Shown piece after piece: positions 51,659-61,109 of a stretch of 64,000 nt of DNA. Position numbers and translations under genes: made by a program. The DNA comes from Phascolarctobacterium sp. (GTDB lineage: Bacteria > Bacillota > Negativicutes > Acidaminococcales > Acidaminococcaceae), in assembly GCA_017623055.1 (NCBI GenBank), contig JAGAPX010000031.1:1-64000 (forward strand). The letters run 5' to 3'. The notes beneath the pieces are model-generated. The model was not told the DNA's origin. It made no database searches and saw only the letters and a program-made list of their open reading frames with translations. Numbering within the stretch: position 1 is the stretch's first letter; every line of letters starts with the position of its first letter.

Positions 51659-52750
51659 ATGCCAAAAGATTCAACTTTAGAAATACAAAATATGGTAAGA
51701 TTGCTAGGAGAAAAATTAGGATTTACGGCAGTAATGGAAGAGAGATTACATAGCAATAATATATATGCTCCTATTTATGATGTTGTATGGTATTTAGAAT
51801 TAGATAAATTTTTTAATTTGGAGTCTTTAAGACCATTATTTTCCCATAGACTGGATTTATTTAAACACTTACAGAAATTACCGATTGCTGGATTTGAAAT
51901 TGAGGGTTCGACAACATCAAGTAAAAATCAGATAAGTAATTTTGCAAATTTATATAGTGGAAATTTCTTTTACAATTTTGTAATAGTAAATAATGATGCA
52001 GCTACTAGTGAAAATGACACTTATCGAAGAGGTGTTAAGATTAATAATTATTTCAAACTAATGGCTGGATTTAGAAATGTTTTCTTTTTAGACAAGAAGC
52101 ATTTAGATATTGCTATTGATAAATGTAAATTTGGAACAAATGAATTGAGTTTTGCTGACTGCAAAATTGGTGATAGAAAAGGGTTTGGTGGTGAGAATAG
52201 GTCTATTAATGTGTTTAATGAATTACTAGAAAATTTATCGAATACTGGTTTGTTGGTGAAACAAAATTGGAGTCCGGAATTGAGCAAAATTTTATATAGA
52301 ATTAATAGCAAATGTTCTAGTGATGATTATACTGATTTTGTTTTACATAAAAAATACTATAATCAACCGTTAGACGAATTTCCTATAACATCTAAAAATG
52401 CTACAGCTAGTTACTACATTCCGAAGCTTGATGTAGTATTGGGATTTAATCTTCCTGAAAGTTTTAAAGATTTTCTTTTTCGTTTAAGCATTGCATTGGG
52501 TGAGCAGTATGTAGATTATCCTATTTTATTTGGACTGAGAGAAAAAATGATAACTGATTTGTTTGTGCCATTGGTAAGCATTGAGATAGAAACTAGCATT
52601 AATAAACATTTAAATGGCGGTATTTTCAATATGTCTAAAAATAGTTATTGTGGAATTTTAGTAACAGAAGATGATGCACACTCACATCTTCAATTTTTTA
52701 TGAAAGAACTAGGTATCAATAATATTACCTCATATTGTATGGAAAGGTGA
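51659..52750 (+). CDS. Uncharacterised protein with a nuclease-like (PD-(D/E)XK variant) N-terminal region
   Basis: 363 residues. I do not recognise a named family. The N-terminal 110 residues read like a restriction-endonuclease fold: a helix with E28, then IYDVVWYLEL with D41, and LPIAGFEIEGSTTSSKNQI with E80 and E82, followed by NFANLYSGNF and the hydrophobic strand YNFVIVNN. The D...E-x-E spacing fits PD-(D/E)XK variants where the lysine is replaced, as in BamHI. The C-terminal 230 residues have no recognised motif. GGGGG precedes the ATG. The gene is strongly AT-rich, unlike its housekeeping neighbours, and is followed after six bases by a nitrilase-fold gene. No membrane segments or signal peptide. 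Confidence 0.6.
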   Translation: MPKDSTLEIQNMVRLLGEKLGFTAVMEERLHSNNIYAPIYDVVWYLELDKFFNLESLRPLFSHRLDLFKHLQKLPIAGFEIEGSTTSSKNQISNFANLYSGNFFYNFVIVNNDAATSENDTYRRGVKINNYFKLMAGFRNVFFLDKKHLDIAIDKCKFGTNELSFADCKIGDRKGFGGENRSINVFNELLENLSNTGLLVKQNWSPELSKILYRINSKCSSDDYTDFVLHKKYYNQPLDEFPITSKNATASYYIPKLDVVLGFNLPESFKDFLFRLSIALGEQYVDYPILFGLREKMITDLFVPLVSIEIETSINKHLNGGIFNMSKNSYCGILVTEDDAHSHLQFFMKELGINNITSYCMER

Positions 52751-52756
52751 TTTGTT

Positions 52757-54121
52757 ATGAGGATAGGATTGTTTTTACAGGATTTGGCGAATGTAAATTG
52801 GGAGAAAAGATATAATGAAGTAATCAAGCTTTGTAAAAAGGCAGAACTTGATTTGTTGGTGTTTCCTGAAAATACTTATTGCCCTAAAATGGACGAATTA
52901 GAAGAATGTTATTATTTCGACGATAATGATGAAGGATATGGAATTATTAAAGATTTTGTGTGTGATTTAAGTAAAAATGCGGGATGTGCAGTTTTGTTTT
53001 GTCATTTTTCAAAAGAAGATTACATATATTCTTTTTATGCTAATGAATTTTCTGAAGATGGAGAAACATATAATAATGATTATTGCAAACATACTGCTAC
53101 TTGGAATTCACCGTTAGATGGAAGAATAGAGATTGATGATCCGTTTTTTGGGTATGATTTTAACATAATTAATTTGAAGAATTTTAAAATAGGGCAAACT
53201 ATTTGTTATGATTCAACATTTCCGTTATTTAGTAGGATGTATGGATTAAACAATGTGGATATCTTAATAAATTCTACAGGAGGTCATGTAGATTATAAAA
53301 AATGGTCTTATTATCAAAAAGTTAGAGCTATTGAGAATAATTGTTTTAACCTTTGCATAATGGCAAATATGGATAATTCAAGGAAAAACGAGTCGTATGT
53401 TTTTGCGTATAATAAGTATGGTCGCAAACTGCCACTCGCGATAGTGGATAGTAACGGAAGTATTAAGAAAGTTACTGATAATTCTATTAAAGATGCATTA
53501 TATGTTTTTGATATTGAAAAAAACGAATTTAATTGGTTTTGGGAGAATAAATATGAGGATGATGAGTTTCTGAACCAAAAGGCGACAAAGAATAAAAATG
53601 TACATGCATACATCAGCGTTAAAAGAATAACAGAAATGATATCAAGCTCAAATAAATTAGCACCAAATTTGTATTGTGTTCCTAAGTGGAATTATAATTT
53701 GATTTTATGTTTAGTACATGGTAAAGATATTTTAATACCTGAAAAAGTTGCTGAATTAGAATACAATGATGATTTAAAGAAAATAGATAATAAAAGGTAT
53801 CTAATTGTTAACATGTGGGATGAGCCTGTAAAAAGCGATTTTTACAATGGTGTTTTATCTAATATATTAAAGGTGAGGACTGTGGAAAATTATAGTGCAC
53901 TGTTCTTTTATGACGGAGCGAAAGAGCTGTGTCTTCAAACTGGAAAAAATAAAAATGTACAGGTTGTTGCTAAAGAGTTTGATGGTAGCTATAGTCTGGA
54001 TTTTGATAGAATGACTGGACCTGAAGCTATTTGGAGAACTAGCGTACAGACACAAATGAGAGCAGAGTGGAGAGAGGGATATGAAGATATATTGAAATAC
54101 ATTTTGAAGAATAAAAAGTGA
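52757..54121 (+). CDS. Nitrilase-fold (carbon-nitrogen hydrolase) protein with a C-terminal extension
   Basis: 454 residues. The N-terminal 270 match the carbon-nitrogen hydrolase superfamily with a complete triad: VFPENTY (E38), DYCKHTATW (K111), and IGQTICYDSTFP (C150), plus the conserved RAIENNCFNLC helix (R190). Such enzymes cleave amide or nitrile bonds. The last 180 residues, starting near KNVHAYISVKRI, are not part of the usual fold and contain ILCLVHGKDILIPEKVAELEY and YSALFFYDGAKELCLQ; I do not recognise them. The gene follows the nuclease-like gene by six bases and is equally AT-rich, so the two form one unit. Nitrilase domains occur in defence proteins, for example fused to reverse transcriptase in DRT type 1. 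Substrate unknown. Confidence 0.75.
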   Translation: MRIGLFLQDLANVNWEKRYNEVIKLCKKAELDLLVFPENTYCPKMDELEECYYFDDNDEGYGIIKDFVCDLSKNAGCAVLFCHFSKEDYIYSFYANEFSEDGETYNNDYCKHTATWNSPLDGRIEIDDPFFGYDFNIINLKNFKIGQTICYDSTFPLFSRMYGLNNVDILINSTGGHVDYKKWSYYQKVRAIENNCFNLCIMANMDNSRKNESYVFAYNKYGRKLPLAIVDSNGSIKKVTDNSIKDALYVFDIEKNEFNWFWENKYEDDEFLNQKATKNKNVHAYISVKRITEMISSSNKLAPNLYCVPKWNYNLILCLVHGKDILIPEKVAELEYNDDLKKIDNKRYLIVNMWDEPVKSDFYNGVLSNILKVRTVENYSALFFYDGAKELCLQTGKNKNVQVVAKEFDGSYSLDFDRMTGPEAIWRTSVQTQMRAEWREGYEDILKYILKNKK

Positions 54122-54248
54122 GGAAGTTTCTAATTGGAGAATGGCTTTGAATATCTATCCTAAAATACTAACAATACCGCTTGCTGTTAAAAATATGATA
54201 AGTAATACCCATTGATTTTCACAAATAAAATTACTTATGCAAAAAATA

Positions 54249-54276
54249 AAGGCGTAGCCCTCGTGGACTACGCCTT
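54249..54276. terminator. Bidirectional terminator between convergent genes
   Basis: AAGGCGTAG (54249-54257) pairs with CTACGCCTT (54268-54276). On the minus strand it is followed by TATTTTTT, so it mainly serves the aminotransferase gene. Confidence 0.88.
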
Positions 54277-54300
54277 CTGTAATTCTAAACGATATGTATA

Positions 54301-55494
54301 TTAGTAGGTGTTACCAGGATAAGCTTTCAACGCTTCGCCTAAGATGTAAATTGCTTTTTCAAGGTCTTCGGATTTGAGAACGTAAGCCAAGCGTGCTTCG
54401 TTTACGCCGCGGGTGGGGTCATTGTAGAAGCCATTGCCTGGAGCGAACATTACGGTTTCGCCGTCGATATCGAAGTTTTCCAAAGTCCAGATGGCAAATT
54501 TTTCTGCGTCATCAACGGGCAGGGAAACCATAACATAGAATGCGCCTTTGGGGTCGCTCGCTGCTACGCCGGGAAGTTTTGCCAAAGCAGCTGCGATGGT
54601 GTCACGACGTTTTTTGTATTCTTGGTTTACTTCTTCCAAATAGCTTGCCGGAGTATCGTACAGGGCAGCAGCGCCAACTTGTTCCAAGGTGGGGCAGCAC
54701 AGACGAGCTTGGCAGCATTTGATGATTTCTTTGCTGAAAGCTTTGTTTTTGCAGATTACGCAACCAATGCGCGCACCGCAAGCACTAAAGCGTTTGGAAA
54801 CGGAGTCTACCATAATTACGTGGTTGTCCAGTTCAGGCATGGTACCGAAGCTGCGATAAGCACCGTCGTAAACAAATTCACGATAAACTTCGTCAGCGAT
54901 GAGAGCGAGGTCATGTTTAATAACAAGGCGAGCAATCATTTCCATTTCTTCTTCGGTGTAAACAACGCCAGTGGGGTTACCGGGGTTGGTGAGCAGGATT
55001 GCTTTAGTTTTCGGAGTGATGTGTGCTTCGATTTCTGCTTCGCTGGGCAGATGGTAGCCGTTTTCTACACTGGTTTGTACTGCATTGATAACAGCTCCAA
55101 ATTCTTTAGCGAAGGTGGTGTAGTTAGCGTAATAGGGTTCAAACACCATGATTTCGTCGCCAGGGTCGCACAGCGCCATAGCTGCGAAGATAAGCGCTTC
55201 ACTACCACCGTTGGTAACGAAGATGTCTTCCAAATCATAGTTAATGCCTTTTTCTGCATAGTATTTTTGAATTGCTTTAATCAAAACGGTATCGCCTTTG
55301 GAGTCGCCATAAGCGATAACTTCTGCTTGGTAGTTACGGATGCTTTCCATAAATTGAGCAGGAGTTGCGATGTCAGGTTGACCAATATTCAGATGATAAA
55401 CTTTTTTACCTGCTGCCTTTGCCGCGTTTGCATAGGGAGCCAGCTTTCTAATAGGAGATGTAGATAAATTTTGTACGCGTTGAGACAGTTTCAT
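54301..55494 (-). CDS. PLP-dependent aminotransferase, class I/II (aspartate aminotransferase-like)
   Basis: 397 residues. HLNIGQPDIATP opens the fold; TNGGSEALIFAAMAL, TNPGNPTGVVYTEEEME, LIADEVYREFVYDG and VDSVSKRFSACGARIGCVI (with the PLP lysine in the SVSKRFS segment) are all present, and LAYVLKSEDLEKAI closes it. It transfers amino groups between amino acids and keto acids, probably aspartate or a related donor. A near-consensus promoter lies upstream on the same strand, and GAGGGG precedes the ATG. Flanked by the AT-rich module and, divergently, leuS. Confidence 0.93.
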   Translation of the reverse strand: MKLSQRVQNLSTSPIRKLAPYANAAKAAGKKVYHLNIGQPDIATPAQFMESIRNYQAEVIAYGDSKGDTVLIKAIQKYYAEKGINYDLEDIFVTNGGSEALIFAAMALCDPGDEIMVFEPYYANYTTFAKEFGAVINAVQTSVENGYHLPSEAEIEAHITPKTKAILLTNPGNPTGVVYTEEEMEMIARLVIKHDLALIADEVYREFVYDGAYRSFGTMPELDNHVIMVDSVSKRFSACGARIGCVICKNKAFSKEIIKCCQARLCCPTLEQVGAAALYDTPASYLEEVNQEYKKRRDTIAAALAKLPGVAASDPKGAFYVMVSLPVDDAEKFAIWTLENFDIDGETVMFAPGNGFYNDPTRGVNEARLAYVLKSEDLEKAIYILGEALKAYPGNTY

Positions 55495-55551
55495 TGTGGA
55501 TTACCCCTCACATTTTATAATTTCATCAAGCCCTGAGGCTACAATATGGAT

Positions 55552-55580
55552 ATTATAGCTTGCTGGACGGAGATATGCAA
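55552..55580 (-). promoter_or_regulatory. Promoter of the aminotransferase gene
   Basis: On the minus strand TTGCAT (55575-55580) and TATAAT (55552-55557) are 17 bases apart. Confidence 0.75.
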
Positions 55581-55646
55581 ATTTTTTTGAAAACTTTATT
55601 TCAGGTTCGAAAAAGTGTAATGTTTTTACCATATCTTGACTTATAT

Positions 55647-55675
55647 TTGACTTTTGCATTGTGTGGGTATAAAAT
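55647..55675 (+). promoter_or_regulatory. Promoter of leuS
   Basis: TTGACT (55647-55652) and TAAAAT (55670-55675) are 17 bases apart, 50 bases before the leuS ATG. The leader is too short for a T-box, and none is visible. Confidence 0.65.
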
Positions 55676-55725
55676 ATTTAGGATAGTTTTTATTAAAAAT
55701 TTTTAACAGATTTGAGGTTATAAAT

Positions 55726-58215
55726 ATGTTGGAAGAAAAATATGCTCCCCATGCCATAGAAGAAAAATGGCAAAAATATTGGGAAGAAAACAAATCCTAC
55801 AAAGTAGAAATGGACGAAAATAAACCTAAGTCCTATGTGTTGGAAATGTTCCCGTATCCTTCCGGTAACTTGCACATGGGTCACGTTCGTAACTACTCCA
55901 TCGGCGACGTGCTTTCTCGTTTCCGTACCATGAAAGGCTTTAACGTGCTGCATCCCATGGGCTGGGACTCTTTTGGTATGCCCGCAGAAAACGCTGCAAT
56001 TAAACATGGTGTTGCTCCCAAAAACTGGACTTTGGAAAACATCGCTAACATGACCCGTCAACTTAAAGCTCTTGGTCTTGCTTATGACTGGGATCGTGAA
56101 GTAGCAACCTGCAAAGAAGATTACTACAAATGGACCCAATGGTTCTTTGAATTGTTCTATAAAAAAGGTTTGGCTGTTAAGAAAAAATCTGCAGTTAACT
56201 GGTGCAATAAATGCAATACCGTACTTGCTAACGAACAAGTTATCGACGGCAAATGCTGGCGTTGCGATAGCGTAGTAGAAAAGAAAGATTTGGAACAATG
56301 GTTCTTCAAAATCACTGACTATGCTGACGAACTGCTGAAAGATTTGGACTTGCTGGAAGGCTGGCCGGAACGCGTTAAAACCATGCAACGCAACTGGATT
56401 GGCCGCAGTGAAGGTTTGGAAATGACCTTTGCTATTCCTGAACTCAACGACGAAGTTGCAGTTTACACCACCCGTCCGGATACTTCCTACGGCGTAACCT
56501 TTATGGCTTTGGCTGCTGAACATCCGCTGATTGAAAAAATCTGCGAAAACAACCCCAAAGCTGCTGAAATCAAAGCATTCTGCGACAGAGTTCGCAACCA
56601 ATCCGATATTGAACGTACCTCCAGTGAATCTGAAAAAGAAGGTATCTTCACTGGCGTTCACTGCATCAACCCCTACACTGGCAAAACCGTTGAAATTTGG
56701 GTAACCAACTACGTTCTGTACGATTATGGTACCGGCGCTGTTATGGGCGTACCTACCGGTGACCAACGTGACTGGATGTTTGCAGATAAATACGGCATCG
56801 ACAAAATCGTTGTTGTTCAACCTAAAGGCGTAAACCTGAAACTGGAAGAAATGACCTGCGCTTACGAAGAAAAAGAAGGCGAACTGGTTAACTCCGGTGA
56901 ATTTGACGGTATGGAAATGCACGAAGCTATGGCTGCTATCATGGACAAAGCTGAAGCTGAAGGCTTCGGCAAACGTCGTGTAAACTATCGCTTGCGCGAT
57001 TGGCTCATTAGCCGTCAACGTTATTGGGGCGCTCCCATTCCTGTTATTTATTGCCCCACCTGCGGTGAAGTACTTGTTCCGGAAGAAGAACTGCCTGTTC
57101 GTCTCCCTGAAGACGTTAAATTTGACGCTGGCGCTAAATCTCCGCTGGCAACTTCTGAAGCTTTCTTGAATTGCACCTGCCCCAAATGCGGTGGTCCTGC
57201 AACTCGCGAAACCGATACCATGGACACCTTCTTGTGCTCCTCTTGGTACTACCTGCGTTATACTGACCCGAAAAACGACAAGCTCCCCTTCGCTAAAGAA
57301 ATCAATGGCTACTGGGGTCCTGTTGACCAATACATTGGCGGTATCGAACACGCAATCCTCCACTTGCTGTACTCTCGCTTCTTCTTGAAAGTATTGCGTG
57401 ATGCTGGCTTGGTTGATTACGCTGAACCGTTCTCCAACCTTTTGACCCAAGGCATGGTTATTAAAGACGGTGCTAAAATGAGTAAATCTTTGGGCAACGT
57501 AGTTTCTCCGGAAGAAATTTTGGAAAAATACGGTGCAGACACCGCTCGTCTCTTCATTCTCTTCGCTGCTCCGCCTGAAAGAGAACTTGATTGGAGCGAC
57601 CAAGGCGTTGAAGGTTCCTTCCGCTTCTTGAACCGCGTATGGCGCATCATCTACACTTATCTGCCTCAAATCGAGCAAAAAGTTACCGAATATGACGTAA
57701 CTGCTCTTAACGAAGCTGATAAAGAATTGCGTCGCATCTTGCACAACACCATTAAGAAAGTTACCAGCGACATTGAAACCCGTTTCAACTTCAATACTGC
57801 TATCTCTTCCTTGATGGAATTGGTAAACGCATTGTATGCTTACAAAGAAAACGCACAAGAAATCAATGCAGGTTTGGTTTACGAAGCAACCTCCGCACTG
57901 GTTCGTATGCTTGCACCCTTCGTTCCGCACATGACCGAAGAACTGTGGAAAGATGCATTTGGTGCAGCTGCGAGCGTACACGCAGAACAATGGCCTGAAT
58001 ACGACGAAGCTGCTTTGAAAGTAGATAACGTGGAAATCGTTCTCCAAGTAAATGGCAAAGTTCGTGGTCGTTTGGTAGTTCCTGCTGAAGCAACTGCTGC
58101 TGAACTGGAAAAAATCGCTTTGGCTGATGCTAACGTACAAAGCCATATTGGTGGCGCTACCGTTCGCAAAGTAATTTGCGTTCCTGGTCGTTTGGTTAAC
58201 ATCGTAGCAAAATAA
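55726..58215 (+). CDS. leuS: Leucyl-tRNA synthetase
   Basis: 829 residues, normal length. [20 protein letters not shown] carries the HIGH-type motif (HMGH); the editing domain follows ([23 protein letters not shown] with the aspartate of GDQRDW), then [19 protein letters not shown] zinc region with further cysteines in [22 protein letters not shown]-like segment and KMSKSLGN. It charges tRNA-Leu and edits misactivated amino acids. Its own promoter lies in the divergent region shared with the aminotransferase. Confidence 0.98.
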   Translation: MLEEKYAPHAIEEKWQKYWEENKSYKVEMDENKPKSYVLEMFPYPSGNLHMGHVRNYSIGDVLSRFRTMKGFNVLHPMGWDSFGMPAENAAIKHGVAPKNWTLENIANMTRQLKALGLAYDWDREVATCKEDYYKWTQWFFELFYKKGLAVKKKSAVNWCNKCNTVLANEQVIDGKCWRCDSVVEKKDLEQWFFKITDYADELLKDLDLLEGWPERVKTMQRNWIGRSEGLEMTFAIPELNDEVAVYTTRPDTSYGVTFMALAAEHPLIEKICENNPKAAEIKAFCDRVRNQSDIERTSSESEKEGIFTGVHCINPYTGKTVEIWVTNYVLYDYGTGAVMGVPTGDQRDWMFADKYGIDKIVVVQPKGVNLKLEEMTCAYEEKEGELVNSGEFDGMEMHEAMAAIMDKAEAEGFGKRRVNYRLRDWLISRQRYWGAPIPVIYCPTCGEVLVPEEELPVRLPEDVKFDAGAKSPLATSEAFLNCTCPKCGGPATRETDTMDTFLCSSWYYLRYTDPKNDKLPFAKEINGYWGPVDQYIGGIEHAILHLLYSRFFLKVLRDAGLVDYAEPFSNLLTQGMVIKDGAKMSKSLGNVVSPEEILEKYGADTARLFILFAAPPERELDWSDQGVEGSFRFLNRVWRIIYTYLPQIEQKVTEYDVTALNEADKELRRILHNTIKKVTSDIETRFNFNTAISSLMELVNALYAYKENAQEINAGLVYEATSALVRMLAPFVPHMTEELWKDAFGAAASVHAEQWPEYDEAALKVDNVEIVLQVNGKVRGRLVVPAEATAAELEKIALADANVQSHIGGATVRKVICVPGRLVNIVAK

Positions 58216-58263
58216 AACCTTTTAAAATTAAATATGGCAGTACAATTTGGTACTGAATTATTC

Positions 58264-58303
58264 GAGCTGTATGGAATAACTTTCTATACAGCTCTCTTTT
58301 TTT
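58264..58303 (+). terminator. Intrinsic terminator after leuS
   Basis: GAGCTGTAT (58264-58272) pairs with ATACAGCTC (58286-58294), followed by a T-run. Confidence 0.9.
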
Positions 58304-58321
58304 AGAAAGCGTGATAAGTGT

Positions 58322-58759
58322 ATGGATAACTACAAACAAAAATTATTTTTACTATGTGCTTTGCTATTTGGTTGCTTGCTTACTAGCGTAGGGGTGGAGT
58401 ACTTCGAAGCTCAAGACGAGCCGATTCACATACAAGCTCCCCAATTTGCAGAGCAGCAATCAAAAACGAAAAGTAACCTGCAATTTTCAGCGGAACAATC
58501 CAAATTTACAAGTAACCTAAAATTTTTAGAAGAACAACATAAAATGAAAGATAACAAGCAATTTTCGACACCCGTTAACATCAACACTGCAACGATTGAA
58601 GAATTGGACACCTTGCCCGGAGTGGGGCCTGCCATTGCCAAAAGAATTGTGGAGTTTAGAAGCACGCAACCTTTTACCAAACCGGAAGACATTATGCTTG
58701 TGAAAGGTATTGGTAAGAAAAAGTTTGCCAAGTTGAGGGAAAGGATTACCGTAGAATGA
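58322..58759 (+). CDS. comEA: ComEA-like competence DNA-binding protein
   Basis: 145 residues. An N-terminal membrane helix (LFLLCALLFGCLLTSVGV) anchors it outside the cytoplasmic membrane. Residues 41-79 are three imperfect 13-residue repeats (QFAEQQSKTKSNL type). The C-terminus is the helix-hairpin-helix domain (VNINTATIEELDTLPGVGPAI, DIMLVKGIGKKKFAKL), which binds incoming double-stranded DNA. It is shorter than Bacillus ComEA and lacks the SLBB domain. comEC overlaps its stop by four bases. Confidence 0.92.
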   Translation: MDNYKQKLFLLCALLFGCLLTSVGVEYFEAQDEPIHIQAPQFAEQQSKTKSNLQFSAEQSKFTSNLKFLEEQHKMKDNKQFSTPVNINTATIEELDTLPGVGPAIAKRIVEFRSTQPFTKPEDIMLVKGIGKKKFAKLRERITVE

Positions 58760-61101
58760 ACGCTGAGAAAATGAATTATGTTTATGTTGGAGCGGTACTG
58801 TTTCTTTTAGGGTGTTACTATACTTTAGAATGGTGGAACGTTAGAGATTATAGGTTCTTATTTTTAGGACTAAGCTTTTTAACTTTACTTGCCTTAAAGT
58901 TGAGAGTCTTCCGTAAATTTTGGAAGCAAGGTTTGTGTGTTGCCTTTCTGCTTTTAGGAATGTGGGCAGGGAGCAATGCGCACCCTAACCCATCAGAGCA
59001 GCTACAACCTTATTTTGGAAAAGAGATGCTTGCTTACGGAAGCATTGTTCCCGAAAGCGTGAAGCGTTACCCCTATGGAACGTCTTTTATATTAAGGTGT
59101 GAACAACTGGAAAATACAGCTTACCAGCAAAACTTAAGGGTGTTCACTAAGGAAAAATTGCTTCCTCAAATGGGGAAGGTGTGGTGCCAAGGTGAACTGC
59201 TCCCCTTGAACATATTGCGTAACCCTGGTGGATTTGATGGCGAGGGTTGGAACTATCTGCAAAATTTGGGAGGGCGATTGCGTAAAGCGAGGGTGGAAGT
59301 AGTTAGTGAGGATGGTAGTTTGCTAGACAGGCTTGCAGTTTTAAACATAAAGCTGCGTGAAAAAATAACAAGCATTGTTCCTGATGAGCGTGGTGCTTTA
59401 CTGTGTGGTATGCTCCTTGGTGGGAGCGTAGGTTTGAGTGATGAAGTACGTGATACTTTCGCTGCCAATGGACTTGCCCACTTACTTTCCGTTTCAGGGA
59501 CGCACTTTGCCTTACTGACAGGCTTCTTACTTTTGCTGTTACGCCCTTTGCCAACGAAGGCACGCAAGCTTTGCGTGGTCGCACTGCTGTGTGCTTACGC
59601 AGTTTTGTGTGGGATGAAGCCTCCCATAATGCGTGGGTTGTGTATGAGTGGCGTGCTGCTTTTTGGTGGGAGCGGTGGAGCCCGTGGCAATTTACTTTGC
59701 TTAACTGCCATGGTGCTTTTGTGCTTTAATCCTGCGTGGCTTCTTGATGTGGGTTTTCAGCTTTCCTTCGGGGCGGTGGCAGGATTAATTTGGCTTTACC
59801 CTAAGCTAAAAAATTATTTTTGCAATTATTTGCCTGTAATTTTAGGTGAGGCTATGGCGTTGACAACTGCGGCACAGCTTGCAGTACTGCCATTATTAGT
59901 TGGCTATTTTCATCAGCTGACTTTGATTTCGCTGGTAAGCAATATTTTATTGGTACTTGTTTTGGAATTGGCAACTCTATTGACGATTTTAGGATTAGCT
60001 TTACAGTCACTAATATTGTTACCGTTTTTAGAATCAAGATTAGGTTTTGTACTCCTTTGTGGTGATTACTTAATTGGCTTTTCTGCTTGGCTTGTGGAGC
60101 AAGTCTTGGTGCAGGCAAAATTTTTGGCAAGCCTTCCTTTTAGCACGGTGGTTGTGGGAAGCTTACCCTTGTGGTGCACAGTGGTTTATTATTTTTGTTT
60201 GCTCCTTTGGGCGGATGTACCTTGCCTGCAATTTTTACGAAACCGCGAGCGTAGGGTGATGCTTGTTTTAACGAGTGTGGTGCTTTTGGGAACGCTCCTT
60301 TGGAAAAGCTTTGCTCCCGTTCCTTTTACCGCTTATTTCTTAGATGTGGAGCAGGGGGATTGTGCTGTGGTACGCACTCCTTCACGCAAGATTATCGTCG
60401 TTGATGCAGGAGGTCTTAAAAATTTTGATACTGGTAGTCGTGTACTTGTACCTTTTTTGCGTAACCTTGGGGTTAGCAAGGTAGATGCGTTGCTTTTAAG
60501 TCACGGTGACTACGACCATGCAGGCGGAGCAGGAGCTTTAGCACGCAATATGAAGATTGAACGGATAATTTTGCCGGCAACGAATACTTTGAGCGAAGCG
60601 GAGGCAACCTTGTTGCGTAATGTACGTTCAAGTTTGGTGGAGCATGCGAGCGTGGGCAGGCAGTACAATTTTGACGGAGCTATCTTAGAAATTGTAGACG
60701 TGCCTCGTTTTGAAAATATTTATGCTCCAGATGGCAATGAGGCGAGTACCATAGCTTCCATTAAATATGGGGAGCACAGCATGCTTTTTACAGGTGATGT
60801 TGATGCTTCGAGGGAACGCTTGCTGAAAAACTTAGGGCGTTACGATGTACTTAAGGTTGCTCATCATGGGTCGAGGCGTAGTAGTAGCGCAAGATTTTTA
60901 CAACAGGTGCGTCCGAAGGTAGCAGTAATCTCCGTTGGGGCGGGGAATGGCTACGGGCATCCTCATCAGGAAACTCTTGCACGTTTGGCGAGTGTAGGAA
61001 GCAAGGTGCTACGGACGGATGAACTTGGGGCGATAAAGGTTGTTTTTGACGATGCTGGTATAAAATGTTATAGTTATGTATATAATCAGAAGAATTTTTA
61101 G
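58756..61101 (+). CDS. comEC: ComEC/Rec2 DNA uptake channel
   Basis: 781 residues. Three N-terminal hydrophobic segments and an OB-like region (LAYGSIVPESVKRYPYG), the competence membrane core (ALLCGMLLGGSVGLSDEVRDTFAANGLAHLLSVSGTHFAL) and a C-terminal metallo-beta-lactamase domain (DVEQGDCAVVRTPSRKIIVVDAG, LLSHGDYDHAGGA, LFTGDVDASRE, KVAHHGSRRSSS). It transports single-stranded DNA into the cell, the metallo domain perhaps degrading one strand. The HxHxDH motif is read as SHGDYDH, as usual for ComEC. Coupled to comEA; holA follows after eight bases. Confidence 0.95.
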   Translation: MNAEKMNYVYVGAVLFLLGCYYTLEWWNVRDYRFLFLGLSFLTLLALKLRVFRKFWKQGLCVAFLLLGMWAGSNAHPNPSEQLQPYFGKEMLAYGSIVPESVKRYPYGTSFILRCEQLENTAYQQNLRVFTKEKLLPQMGKVWCQGELLPLNILRNPGGFDGEGWNYLQNLGGRLRKARVEVVSEDGSLLDRLAVLNIKLREKITSIVPDERGALLCGMLLGGSVGLSDEVRDTFAANGLAHLLSVSGTHFALLTGFLLLLLRPLPTKARKLCVVALLCAYAVLCGMKPPIMRGLCMSGVLLFGGSGGARGNLLCLTAMVLLCFNPAWLLDVGFQLSFGAVAGLIWLYPKLKNYFCNYLPVILGEAMALTTAAQLAVLPLLVGYFHQLTLISLVSNILLVLVLELATLLTILGLALQSLILLPFLESRLGFVLLCGDYLIGFSAWLVEQVLVQAKFLASLPFSTVVVGSLPLWCTVVYYFCLLLWADVPCLQFLRNRERRVMLVLTSVVLLGTLLWKSFAPVPFTAYFLDVEQGDCAVVRTPSRKIIVVDAGGLKNFDTGSRVLVPFLRNLGVSKVDALLLSHGDYDHAGGAGALARNMKIERIILPATNTLSEAEATLLRNVRSSLVEHASVGRQYNFDGAILEIVDVPRFENIYAPDGNEASTIASIKYGEHSMLFTGDVDASRERLLKNLGRYDVLKVAHHGSRRSSSARFLQQVRPKVAVISVGAGNGYGHPHQETLARLASVGSKVLRTDELGAIKVVFDDAGIKCYSYVYNQKNF

Positions 61102-61109
61102 GTGCGTGT

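Noticed and set aside
55495-55725. T-box leader of leuS
   Set aside because: The leader after the promoter is about 45 bases and lacks T-box motifs.
55693-58146. An 817-codon open frame antisense to leuS
   Set aside because: Same cause; leuS is certain and the antisense product resembles nothing.
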